Assembly (NCBI GenBank): GCA_030248295.1 | Contig: JASANH010001194.1 | Coordinates: forward strand, 62,001-126,000 | From: Mesodorylaimus sp. YZB2_4 | Taxonomy: Eukaryota; Nematoda; Enoplea; Dorylaimida; Dorylaimidae | Length of the DNA stretch: 64,000 bases | Direction of reading: 5' to 3' | Shown: in pieces, positions 1-14,277 of the stretch | How positions within the stretch are numbered: position 1 is the stretch's first letter | How the letters are laid out: each line of letters begins with the position of its first letter | Program-made: the position numbers and the translations under genes | Notes under the pieces: generated by a model | Database searches by the model: none | The model's input: only the letters and a program-made list of their open reading frames with translations | What the model was told of the DNA's origin: nothing

Positions 1-2313
1 TTCACGTTTGTAATCCGCTTGTAACTTTGCGTATTCGGTCGGTGTCGGCAAAGCCGGCGTGTGGTAGGCGATGTCTTGGAGAAAAGCCGCTGCGAATTGA
101 CGAACGTTACGTTGGAGCATTTGTTGACGAGGTGACACAATTCCGCTTCCAGATTCCGTTTGAGCATCACCGGCAGTCGTCCCATCGCCTTGTTTCATCA
201 AACCCAGTGTGGCAATGCGTTTACTAAAATCACAAAAGCAATGCTCTGCTAAAACCAGAAACACGAAAATTAAATATTTTACCTAAGAAAATCAATCTGT
301 TCTTGAATCTTAAGTAAGCGTATCCGCACGTCTTTGGCTGTTTCCAAATCATAAACCGACTCTCCCATGCTGGAAAAGACCATTCATTACTTGAACTGAT
401 TCATCAAGACAGAGACCAAATGAAACTAGTTTACCCAATGAAATAAAAATGCCACCCAGTGCTTACCTAAGTGATTCTGCCATTTTGCAATAGGAAGGAA
501 ATAATCGTTCGGCTTCTTCCATTGAAGAACGCAGTCGCTGCAAAATTATTTTCTCGCATGACTGATAGCCAACCATCAAACACTGCTGATCAGCTTACCT
601 CATACATCTGTGTAATAATCGGCGGCTGAGTTCGATGTTCGACCTGCTGATCACGACTGTCCAATAGTCGCTTGCATTCCTTGCAAATTCGCAACTGGTC
701 CTCGCCTTCCTACAAGTCAATAACGGAAGTTAAAGCACCTCATGCTGTGCGAATCCCATATTATTTTGAAACGTAAAAAAGGAACGTTAGAGCAGCATTT
801 TCCGGTCATTAGGAGACTAAATAACAGGAAGATACAACAGGGGGTTAATTACTGTTACCCGCACGACTAACCGGAAACTAATTACCAATCCCACAACCTT
901 TTCCGGCGCCTGGTCAAGTCTGAGACACTGCAGGTGAGGGAAGCAGGAAAACACATTCTGCACAATTCAAACGAGCAAGCTGGTCAGTAACTAGGGGCCT
1001 CTAAAGCTTCCCTGCAGTTGATTATCGTAAGTCTAGTCTACCCGTGCCTCAGATGTCAGTAACAAGCAAGCCACCAAAGCACACACCTGGTTAAACAAGG
1101 AACTCAGACTGACTTCACTGCCGTCCCGTTTCAACTTGGTTGCCAATGTGGACAAGAGTTTCTCGCCGGCAGTTTTCAGTTGCGTGTTCGGACTGCCCCC
1201 GCTACTACCACTCGGACGTCGAATGCCAACGGTTGTTCCGTGCGCTTTCTGATCGTCTTTTTCACCCTGTTCAGACGCACCTTGATAACCCGCGGCGAAG
1301 GCTGGATTTGTTAATTTTCCTAAAACGCACAACTTAGCATTTATTTCCAGGATTGGAAACCAAAATTCAATCTTACTTGCGTATGCGAAAGTAAGAAATT
1401 GCGAGCACGGAGCACAAACAATTCTTCCGCATAATCGGCAATGATGGCGTCTTTTGGTCAGACTAAATTTTCCCCCACAATCGCGACAATACTGGACGTC
1501 CGAATCGTTGGTCCAAGGAACAGTTTCCCGTTCAAACGCTAAACAGAAACATAAACACCAGAATATCACGAAATTTATGAAAAACCAATCAAATAAAGCC
1601 TAGCAGAGCGGTGCATGCCAACAGAGGTGCAGTTCACTCATGCACATGCAACTGAACTGCAAGAAATGTTAAACAACCATTCAAATCTGGGAGACCGTCC
1701 AATAAAAACCACATCTACCAAGAAATATGCAAGCAAGGATGGATGATTCTCTAATAGGCAGAATGACTAAAGGGTAGACGAAAGCGGCAGGCCAGCGCTT
1801 ACTTTCCTGAAGAATACCTTTGCGTTTGGACGGATCGCTCGGAGCGTCCGTTATCAACTTATCTAACCGAATGATCAGCTTATTTGTTTCGACGGCGCAT
1901 TGATCGACTCGCGCATCACGAATCCGTTTCAGGTAAACCGTATGACTAGTCGCAGGACCCATGGATTGCGGTGACGGAGGAGATTCATCCAAATAACCAC
2001 TTTTGGATGAATTCGCAACAAAAATAGTAGACGCCCCTTGCTGCTGTTCTTCATCGCCTCTCGTTTGGATAACGGGTGATATCGAAGTCAAAGTGGATTC
2101 GAATTTCAAAATACGTTGCTTCGCTCGTCCGAAAAAGTCCTTCATATGATGCAGAGCTAAATCGGCCGCTTCGGACGCAACTGACGGAGCTGAATGGCCT
2201 TCTGAGACGTGTATTTGCAATTGTACAATATCGCCGAGATCCCGCAAACATATGGGACATAAGAATCCTTCCTTCACTACCAGCTCGCTATCACCGCCAC
2301 CCAGCGCCGCCAT
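1..2313 (-). CDS. RBSN: Rabenosyn-5, 5' part of gene (C-terminus outside window)
   Basis: Rabenosyn-5 is a Rab4/Rab5 effector on early endosomes that binds PI3P and recruits VPS45 for tethering and recycling. Seven exons join in phase: 1803-2313, 1377-1538, 1087-1319, 599-709, 467-537, 283-369 and <1-223, giving 466 codons. Residues ~16-40 form the N-terminal C2H2 finger (CPICLRDLG...H...H). A FYVE domain starts near residue 174 with WTNDSDVQYC and the PI3P-binding RRHHCRLCG motif. As in vertebrate rabenosyn, a Ser-rich insert separates the zinc-ligand pairs, the last being CKECK. The next exons match the conserved helical region (SMGESVYDLETAKDVR; SKRIATLGL). The start chosen is the ATG at 2313; an in-frame ATG at 2352 would add 13 residues. 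The Rab4-binding and NPF segments would lie left of the window. Family assignment is firm. Confidence 0.9.
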
Positions 2314-2878
2314 TTTCAAATTAGGACGACGAGAACCGGTGAACTTACACAAAATATCTATTTACATAAAAAATCAACGCGAAAAGACTTTCTTTACGAG
2401 CCGTTTCCGCTTCCTTGAACAATGAAACGAAGTTATATCAAATCCGCCAGTCAATCAAAAGAATACATTCCCGCTTTTAGCAGACACAAAATCCTGCTAA
2501 TAAAAAATCCTGCTGTTTTGTCATAAGCAAAAAAGTAAGCAATCAAGTGGCGGCAGATTTAAAATATAATCCCCTTCGCACCCACTATAGGAAAACTACA
2601 TGTGCCTATGCCCTTGTAGGCCAGGCCAGGTTGACTCCAGCACGTTCATTTTACTGCGACCAAATATAATTGAGGTCCCTCGCTCGTCGAATTGATGGAG
2701 ACTAGAAGTCATGTCATGCTACAGTGGAGTAACAAAAAACAAGAACATAATCATCAGAAAAAGATATCTAAAACCAATAAAAAAGTATCGCTGAAGAATC
2801 TAGGCAGCGAAGAAATATTGGAATCAAAAGGCACATGCATGCAGCAATAAAATGATCAAAAAACACTGAACCGATGCT

Positions 2879-6905
<4,027 letters not shown>

Positions 6906-8521
6906 AACACGTCTCACGATCAGAGCGAGCGCGAGCGACGGCCTCTCCAAGAATGCACAAACATATACTATCACTTCTCAAACAAAGTACGTTTTGGCAG
7001 CGCAAACCAGACCAGGCGGTACGTTTGATCAAGTGGTCCGGGGAGAAGACTAACAATTTTTCAAAAACAAAAACTGGCGCAGCAATGGACTAGAGAAGAA
7101 TGGCGTTTTATCGCAACTCATTTCACAACCACTGCACGCAGACAAACAGGCGGCCCAATTTAAAGGAAGGTACTAGCAGTCGCGACAGGACACTGGCGGA
7201 CATGCCATACAGTATACCGCATGGGGGGGGGGGGGGAGGTGGCTGGCGAAGATCTATCAAAACTATCCTCTCCGTCCAGCAAGTGTGAAACCAGGCAGGG
7301 TGAGGATTTTGGTCCTATGCCCCTCGGAACACTCTCATCACACACAACACATCCATCATCAACATGCAAAATGGTGATAAGCCTTTCGTAATGAAAAATG
7401 GATTGGACCCACACATTTTTCAGTCATCAGGGACGGTTGTGAAGAATGTGCTAACCTGTAAGTGCACCTGCGCCTGACTTCACAATCAACCTTACAAACA
7501 GGTCACTCAGCACACCACACCACACACAACCAATTCCCCTTCGAAGACGAAAAGTGCAAATAAAAAACAAAGCAAGCAGCACGTGGCAACGCAAAGATAA
7601 CAGTGTATCACTGCATAACAGTCTCCTTTACGGCCTATCAAACTGACCCCCTTATCAACAGTACTAAGCCTCATTATCTTTACAACCTAACCAACTAGAA
7701 AACCACCTGCAAAACAATGCAATAAAGAACAGAGGGCTGGGGTTGCACCACAAACACAACCCCAGTGCCCACCCTAAGCAACCCAGACACTCGCCCAGGA
7801 CAAAAAGCACATCGCAAGCCAGTAACGAGCCACAGGGTTTATTGGTCATTGAGCATAGTAACACCAAAACTCACGCATGCACACAAAGCGCAGAGCGGCA
7901 CGCGGGCAGGAACATCGCACAATGGATCTTCAGCCAAGACACACCCCGCGTAGGCAGCTAGTAAAAACAAGCTCTGGCAATGACTCAATTTCCCGCACAA
8001 CCAAGGAAGTACGCCGCAGACAAAACTAGCGTCTTGAGCCTGTTCCAAAGTCTGCCAAGTGCCTTTAAATACCCCCCCATCCCCACTTTGAAAGTGACAC
8101 ACCATCACGAGTCCCAAATGCTCGTGACCGCAACAGTGCAGCCAATGGGCTAGAAGAGAGCATGTGCAAGTAGGAATCTACTCGCAAACTTCACGTGCGT
8201 GGCACACGGACGATGAGTGACCCAACGACCTGGCAACCTCTCGAGCAACAAACACGATAAAATGGCGCCATCCGAGCAGCCTTATCACAGACGGACAAAC
8301 AGCAATTAGTCATTGTTTGGGGTCCCGATGATGTTTGCCAATCACGTGGGGCACGTAGTCCCCTCCCCCCCAATGCACTCACGTACTCTAACTTCCGGCT
8401 AACTGGAACAATGCAGATACGGAAATTCTTTACGACCATTCACCCAAACGTGACCCCAAAGAAAACAGACAAAAATAATTTCCTACCATCACGTACAATT
8501 CCCGATCGCTAGTCATAGCTT
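6906..8521. other. Intergenic region between the phospho-lyase and SRP72 genes
   Basis: I see no gene here. The part near 6906-7040 is the presumed promoter and 5' UTR of the phospho-lyase gene. A run of 14 G lies at 7223-7236. The segment next to 8522 is the 3' flank of SRP72. Short reading frames on both strands lack recognisable motifs. Confidence 0.6.
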
Positions 8522-11500
8522 TTACCAATTTCCACCTTTGCCCTTCTTTTTCGGCTTCTGCTTTTGCCCTCCAGGACGCATCTGGCGCGGACCTGGTTGC
8601 GCAGTCGATCCAGCACTTGCTCCAGCTCCAGCTCCTGCCCCCGCGCGTGGCGATGCTGTAGCTTGAGTTTGAGTGGTCACAGTACTGTCCCTGAAAAATG
8701 GCCATTATGCAAAAACATTGAAAGAAACGGAAATCCATTTAGACGCTTGTCAGTCACTCATCTTACTCACATGGTAACTCATTGTCCACCGGCGTGAGAT
8801 GAAATTACCACCCCATATTACTGAAATTTGATGACTCCCAAGGTTTCTGTAAGACCCCTGATATTTCCCGGTTTCCCTTTAGAATTCTTAGACCTTTTCT
8901 ATCACACATATCCCCATCGGTTTTGCCCCGATCATAGGATCACGTCAAAGACACTACCACACCCAGCTGAGTCCCTTTTCAAAGACTTACAACTCGGCTC
9001 CGCCACCCACAGCGCCTTGAGTACCACGACCGATATCCTTCTCCTTCTGTCGCTTGTCCTTTTTCTTCTTGAAAGCAGCTCTTTCAAATTTGGGCAACCA
9101 ACGCTCAGGATCAGGTGGAGGACCATTCGGATCGTAATTCTTGGGCAGACGCTTCTTCCTTTTCTTGTGTTTCCGCCGTTTCACTAACCCGCTTTCGTCG
9201 ACGGTCCCAGTCTGAGGCGTATCACCAGCCGCAGTGCGTGTGGCTTTCTTGGCTCCGTATTTTGTGCCGAGGACGAGCCAACCAGCACTTTCCAATCCGT
9301 CCACATCCAAATCGTGAGTCAGACGACCGAGCGGAGGCAAGGCCTTACTTACTCTGAAATCAGAGAAAACACTCGGCTCATCTCGTACGTTTTCATCAGC
9401 GAGTCCCTAACTAAAAATTAAAATCTTACTCTTCAGCTTTCTTCGCATCGAATTGCACATACGCGTTCATCAACCGCCCCAGAATTGCTGGATCGTTAGG
9501 CCTCATACGACGCAAATCCTCGAGATACGTCGTGGCAGTTTTTTGATCACCGAAACGTGCGTGCAAGGCGGCGCATTCTTCGATCAGTGAAGGCAACTGT
9601 GGATCCTTCGCAGCGTCCTTACGATTTTTTCGCCAATCGACGCCCTTGGATAAAACTTCGAGAGCAGCCCGCCGTCCATCGTCATCGGATAAGTTCAAAG
9701 CGACCAAAAGACCCAAAATTCCAGGTTGATATTGAATATCATCGCCCAACGAACGTATGTGCTCGACGGCACGATTTGGCTGGCCTAAAATGCATGTATG
9801 CGAAATCCAGACTCTACTGAATATAAACTTCCAGTATTACCATCGAGCAAGTACATTTGGGCCAAGGCGAAATCGACGACTAAAGACTTCTTTCCACTTT
9901 TCGCCGATTCCTGGATATGCTTCTTCAGGACTTGCACAGCTCCAGCGGGGTCTTTCTGCCGGGCTAATAAGGTCGCCTCGCATAAAACGGCCGTCTCCAG
10001 AGCGTGTGGAAAACGTTGGCGCAGGTCTTCGATGGCACGCCGGCACGGTTCCAGCTGAAAATGAGACAAAAATTAGCCCAGGCAATGAATACCTGTTAAT
10101 TCAACATACTTGATTACTATGCAATAAAATCAGGGCGTTATTCAAGCACACCACGCCTTTTTGATAACGGCTCAATTTCTGTTCCACTTGCGATGTCGTA
10201 CAGTTTTTCATTTTCTTACGAGCATCGAATAAATTTTGTTCTTTTCGAATACTGATCAAATTGTTCGATGCTACGGCCAACAGACCCAAATCATTGGGCC
10301 TAAAATGAAAAGCCATACAAGCGGTTCAAATTCACGCACCACCCTTCGCTTACTTCTGCTTTAGAACATCGTTGTAGATTTTGGCCGCTTGTTCATTCTC
10401 ACCGATTGTTTGCAAGCAATACGCCAATTGGATACGGATCCCAGCTAGTTCTTCTTCGATTTCTTCTTCAGTGGCTTCATCTTCAGTCAGAGTCTGACGA
10501 CAGGCCTCTAAAAAAGCAAAGAATATTCACTACGTAAACTTTAGAAGGCACGCAAGACATACTTTCGGCTTTTTCCAACATGTTCTTGGCTTTTTTGTAT
10601 TTTTCAGCAGCCGATAAACGACATGCTTCATTGAAACATTGTTCATACGAGTCACTTGATACGGCCGTGTCCAAGTTCAAACTGGGATTTTTCATGGTCA
10701 GCTGAGCAGCGACAGCGGCCAAATTTGCTCGACGAGTTTCATCGAAATCGTCTTGGGAATTCTTCAATAAATCTTTGTAAATTTCGAAGCATTCATCAAA
10801 TTGTTCGGCTCGATAAAGCTAAAACAAAGAAGTCTTTTATAAATGGAGCACGTGCCATGTTTATCCGAATATCCGGGTCCTTTCGACGATCAGGATACCA
10901 GTTGCTGCGACTAATTAATACGCTCCCCAAAAGATTACTAGACCAAAAGCACATACCAATTGAGCCATCAACTCTTGACAGCGGAAATCTAATTTTGTTC
11001 CATCGCCGGAGGCAGTGCGTAAAGTTTTTATAGCATCTTCGGTTCGGTTCAAACGATATTCACAATAAGCTTTCTCGAAGGCGAAATCTCTGAAACGGCA
11101 ATCGTAATCAAAAAGTTCAGGAAAACTATATTCTTACTGGGCATTTGCCGCTTTTCGAACCAATTGTAACGCTTCGTCGAATTTCGATAACTGGATCAAG
11201 GACACCAGTTTACATTGAAACGCGGTCGAATCATTCGGAGTTGCTTTGAGAACTGCAAAAATCAATATACTCTAGAGTAGCGTTCGGCTGACATACTGTA
11301 ATGACTAAACTAATCAGTTACAATACTGTACACCCGCAAAAGATGTTTTCATCAAATCCCGATTTGGTCTGATAAGCCTGCTCCCTCTCTGGTAACTCCC
11401 ATTCCCTGGCACATGATCAGCAGGAATGACGGCTTGTTTCTCAGAAATCCTTCCCTTCACAGCCGATACTGTAAAACAAACAGAAAACAAAACCCGACTT

Positions 11501-11608
11501 GCTTCGATTGCATGCCTTCAACGCTCGTTCGAAATCGCCGCTTTTCTCCGCCTTTGCTAATTCCTGATACGTTTGTCGCAGGTTGATTTGTGCTTGAGGT
11601 GCAGCCAT
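8522..11608 (-). CDS. SRP72: Signal recognition particle subunit SRP72
   Basis: SRP72 binds SRP68 and 7SL RNA in the signal recognition particle, which delivers ribosomes to the ER. Ten exons join in phase to 684 aa, close to the vertebrate length of about 670: 11503-11608, 11138-11252, 10957-11089, 10563-10818, 10354-10507, 10110-10299, 9841-10054, 9430-9784, 8991-9353 and 8522-8690. The N-terminal two thirds are TPR-like helices; PNDLGLLAVASNNLI is strongly conserved. The RNA-binding C-terminus is unmistakable: a Lys/Arg-rich stretch, LPKNYDP, PDPERWLP and IGRGTQGA, then a basic tail ending KKKGKGGNW. Intron 1 is GC-AG: its donor reads A|GCAAGT, and the junction gives CNRILKATPND. The start is the ATG in CCGATGGCTGCA, 429 nt from the divergent dolichol kinase gene. 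Confidence 0.95.
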
Positions 11609-12037
11609 CGGATTAGATCAGTAATGGATCATAATCACCTAAATTTCTAATTCTAAAATTCGGCAATCTCACCCGCGACACGGCTTACTTGCGCACCGGC
11701 TCAACAGACTGCAACTCGCACGGCTTATTTATCTTCAAATGGCGGCAATTTAAATTATGCACATCGCAAGAATTAGCAGCATAGCATCGGGTTATTCTGA
11801 TTATCTAAAAGGACCAGAAAAACGTATTGTAATATTATCTAAGGTTCGTTGGATATGGATTCGATAAATCCCAAGATACCTAAAGTATTTATTCTGCAGC
11901 GCCACCTAGCGGCAAGAGAAATTTGTCTGCTTTACGCGGGAAACTGCTCTTTGAACTTTAGGGCTTCACACTTTCTAATAGTTTTTTGATCTGCGCATTG
12001 GTTACATATTATTTGAGATCGGTACTTTTTAGAGAAA
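11609..12037. promoter_or_regulatory. Bidirectional promoter region, SRP72 / DOLK
   Basis: The two start codons face away from each other across only 429 nt, so both genes probably share this control region. It contains the sequence GCGCCACCTAGCGG at 11899-11912. Its reverse complement fits the animal CTCF core consensus CCASYAGRKGGCRC at every position. No TATA box is evident at the expected distance from either start. Confidence 0.6.
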
Positions 12038-13630
12038 ATGTCGGCAATACTCGAGCACCAATTATTAACTGCAGGACTAATTTCGGCCTTTTGGACTTGG
12101 TATTATGATCAAAATATTATTTCGACCATTTTCGTCCCAATTCTTCTAACCATATTTGGAATCGTAGCGATTTATATTAGTTATTCTATCGAACAAAAAT
12201 GGACTACGTGGAGCTGCGAGAAACCAAGCTTTTGGATTCAGCAATTGAAAAATGTGAATCGTCTGCCCCAAATGTTAGGTTTCTGGTGCAACTTTCTTCC
12301 CATCATCCTCTGCTTTTTGGTGACGTTTTCGAGAGAAGAAACAGATTATTTTCCGTTAGTCGTTCTGCTTGTGGTCAATTTCCCGTTGACCCTGCGACTT
12401 ATTCTATTTCGTATTCTGCGGAAATGGAAATTATCATCATTGCTCAGTTATCTAGTCTCGATATCGATTACTCTTTTCGCCCTGATATCGATTCTCAACG
12501 TTCAATTTATGGTCGCGATGGTCTTATCGATATTGCCGTCACTATCGACCACTACCTTGGTACCGAAGTTGATGACATGCGCTTCGAAAAGTTTCACGTT
12601 GGGCGAGTTTAGTCTGATCTATTCTAGCATCAGCTTAGCATTGGCAGTGTCGATCAGATGGATCGGTACGGTTCGAATCAATGACGAATTCGACAAAATT
12701 TTGCTACTGTTGGCTTGGAGTATAGTTTCGTGCATTGCGTTTGCTTCAATCTGTTTCGTATTTTCGATTGTTAGACGATCAGGGATCGTTTTCTGGTTGA
12801 CCCTATTCGTGGTAATCATAACGGCCTATCTCCTTTGCCTGTTCATCAACGGCTTGGATCTTCTGACGTGGATAGCCGAATTTATCCTTTTCGGATCATC
12901 GCATAGTGTGGCATATCGGCGATGGATAGTCCTCGTTTTCTGGCTGATTTGTGTGGCGTGGACTATCAAATTTGCTGTCGCTTGTTGGACGATGCCTCGA
13001 TTGAGCACAGTCCATCGAAAATATTTCCACTTGACAATTGGAATGGTAGTCGTTAGTGGCCTGCTCTACGATCGATCACTCACATTCGTGGCCAGTGTGT
13101 TGATGTTAGATGGCTTTGTCATCTTGGAGATTATTCGTTTGTGCGAAGTCGATCCGATCGGAGCATCACTTAGCCAAGTATTTTCGAAATTCTTGGACCA
13201 TCAAGATCAAGGCCCGCTAGTACTCACACCTATTTATCTCTTGATCGGATGTTTCATCCCTATTTGGATCGATTTTCCAATAAATGGTTTTCACGACACG
13301 ACCTTGCGTCATTTTGCCGGATTGATCGCCGTGGGAGTGGGCGATGCGGCGGCTGCTATCGGGGGAACTTATTTGGGTCGTTCTCCGTGGCGAGTAGTGT
13401 CTAATGGCAGGAAGACAGTGCAAGGCACCAGTTGCGGATTCATTGCTCAAGTAGCAATGATATTTTGTATTTTATACTGGTTAGGGTCCCTCGGAGCGTT
13501 CCTTAGTTTCGGTAGGATCGTATGGCTAATATGGTCATGTTTTTTGATATCCATGTTTGAAACGTTTAGTGCACAAGTGGACAATTTGGTACTGCCTTTA
13601 TTTGCCTATATTTTATTTATGGGTTGGTGA
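12038..13630 (+). CDS. DOLK: Dolichol kinase
   Basis: Dolichol kinase phosphorylates dolichol with CTP in the ER membrane, the last step in making the lipid carrier for N-glycosylation, O-mannosylation and GPI anchors. The gene is one uninterrupted frame of 530 aa, near the vertebrate size (538 aa), with about 14 hydrophobic segments. The C-terminal third carries the family signature: RKYFHLTIGM, the LRHFAGLIAVGVGDAAAAI segment with its conserved GD, GGTYLGRSPW, then GRKTVQGT and a final QVDNLVLPLFAY. This region forms the CTP-binding site in characterised homologues. The ATG is the first in frame after the divergent SRP72 promoter. No introns, unlike most neighbours. Confidence 0.95.
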   Translation: MSAILEHQLLTAGLISAFWTWYYDQNIISTIFVPILLTIFGIVAIYISYSIEQKWTTWSCEKPSFWIQQLKNVNRLPQMLGFWCNFLPIILCFLVTFSREETDYFPLVVLLVVNFPLTLRLILFRILRKWKLSSLLSYLVSISITLFALISILNVQFMVAMVLSILPSLSTTTLVPKLMTCASKSFTLGEFSLIYSSISLALAVSIRWIGTVRINDEFDKILLLLAWSIVSCIAFASICFVFSIVRRSGIVFWLTLFVVIITAYLLCLFINGLDLLTWIAEFILFGSSHSVAYRRWIVLVFWLICVAWTIKFAVACWTMPRLSTVHRKYFHLTIGMVVVSGLLYDRSLTFVASVLMLDGFVILEIIRLCEVDPIGASLSQVFSKFLDHQDQGPLVLTPIYLLIGCFIPIWIDFPINGFHDTTLRHFAGLIAVGVGDAAAAIGGTYLGRSPWRVVSNGRKTVQGTSCGFIAQVAMIFCILYWLGSLGAFLSFGRIVWLIWSCFLISMFETFSAQVDNLVLPLFAYILFMGW

Positions 13631-14277
13631 TACAGCGGGTATGATTCATCTTTTGTGACGTGCACGCGGGCGAAGTGATTAGTTGCCTTCTGATTGAAGT
13701 TTTCTTCATTACATAGAACTACAGAAACAAGCGGGTGCAATCAGTAGAAACAACACGTCCCTCCTACACCTCTGGTGCATAGGGGCAGTACCAGCCAACA
13801 TTTCAGCTCATATATATGTACAGTACAGCATCAACAAAACTAATTTTAGCAAGCATATTTGAATTCAAGAATTAAGTCAAGACTCAAAAGCTAATTTTGC
13901 AAGCAGATGAAAAAGTGAATTTGTTGTAAGGAATTACCCTTTTCTGAAATTCCTTTAACGGAGCGCGCGAATTTTAAATTTGAATTCCAAGCAATGTCTT
14001 ATTAAAAAACGACCAACATTTCAGGTAAAACGGTAACAGCATATACGCTTATGGGATCACACAATTCAAAATCGCGCGCTTTGTCATAGGAATCAAAAAC
14101 CTACTGAAACACTCATTCCCGATTTCTCGGCAGTATGGTCGTGAAAAGGTGTAAAATTAGTGATTTGCGCAGAGCCTTCCTTGAATTCGAATGAGACTGC
14201 TAATGATAAGCACTGGCAAACACTATACAGTAAGCGATAGGCTGGAAGTATGGGTGGGAATGGGGCGAGGGGAAAGC
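13631..14277. other. Intergenic, convergent 3' flanks
   Basis: Between the dolichol kinase stop and the end of the calmodulin-like gene I see only AT-rich DNA with short frames. A reading frame at 14093-14196 on the minus strand can also be spliced in phase to the calmodulin-like gene but destroys the fourth EF hand, so I do not favour it. Confidence 0.5.

Noticed and set aside
14093-14196. Alternative last exon for the calmodulin-like gene
   Set aside because: It joins in phase but replaces the position-12 Glu and following Phe of EF hand 4; the exon at 14278-14357 restores DFQEF.
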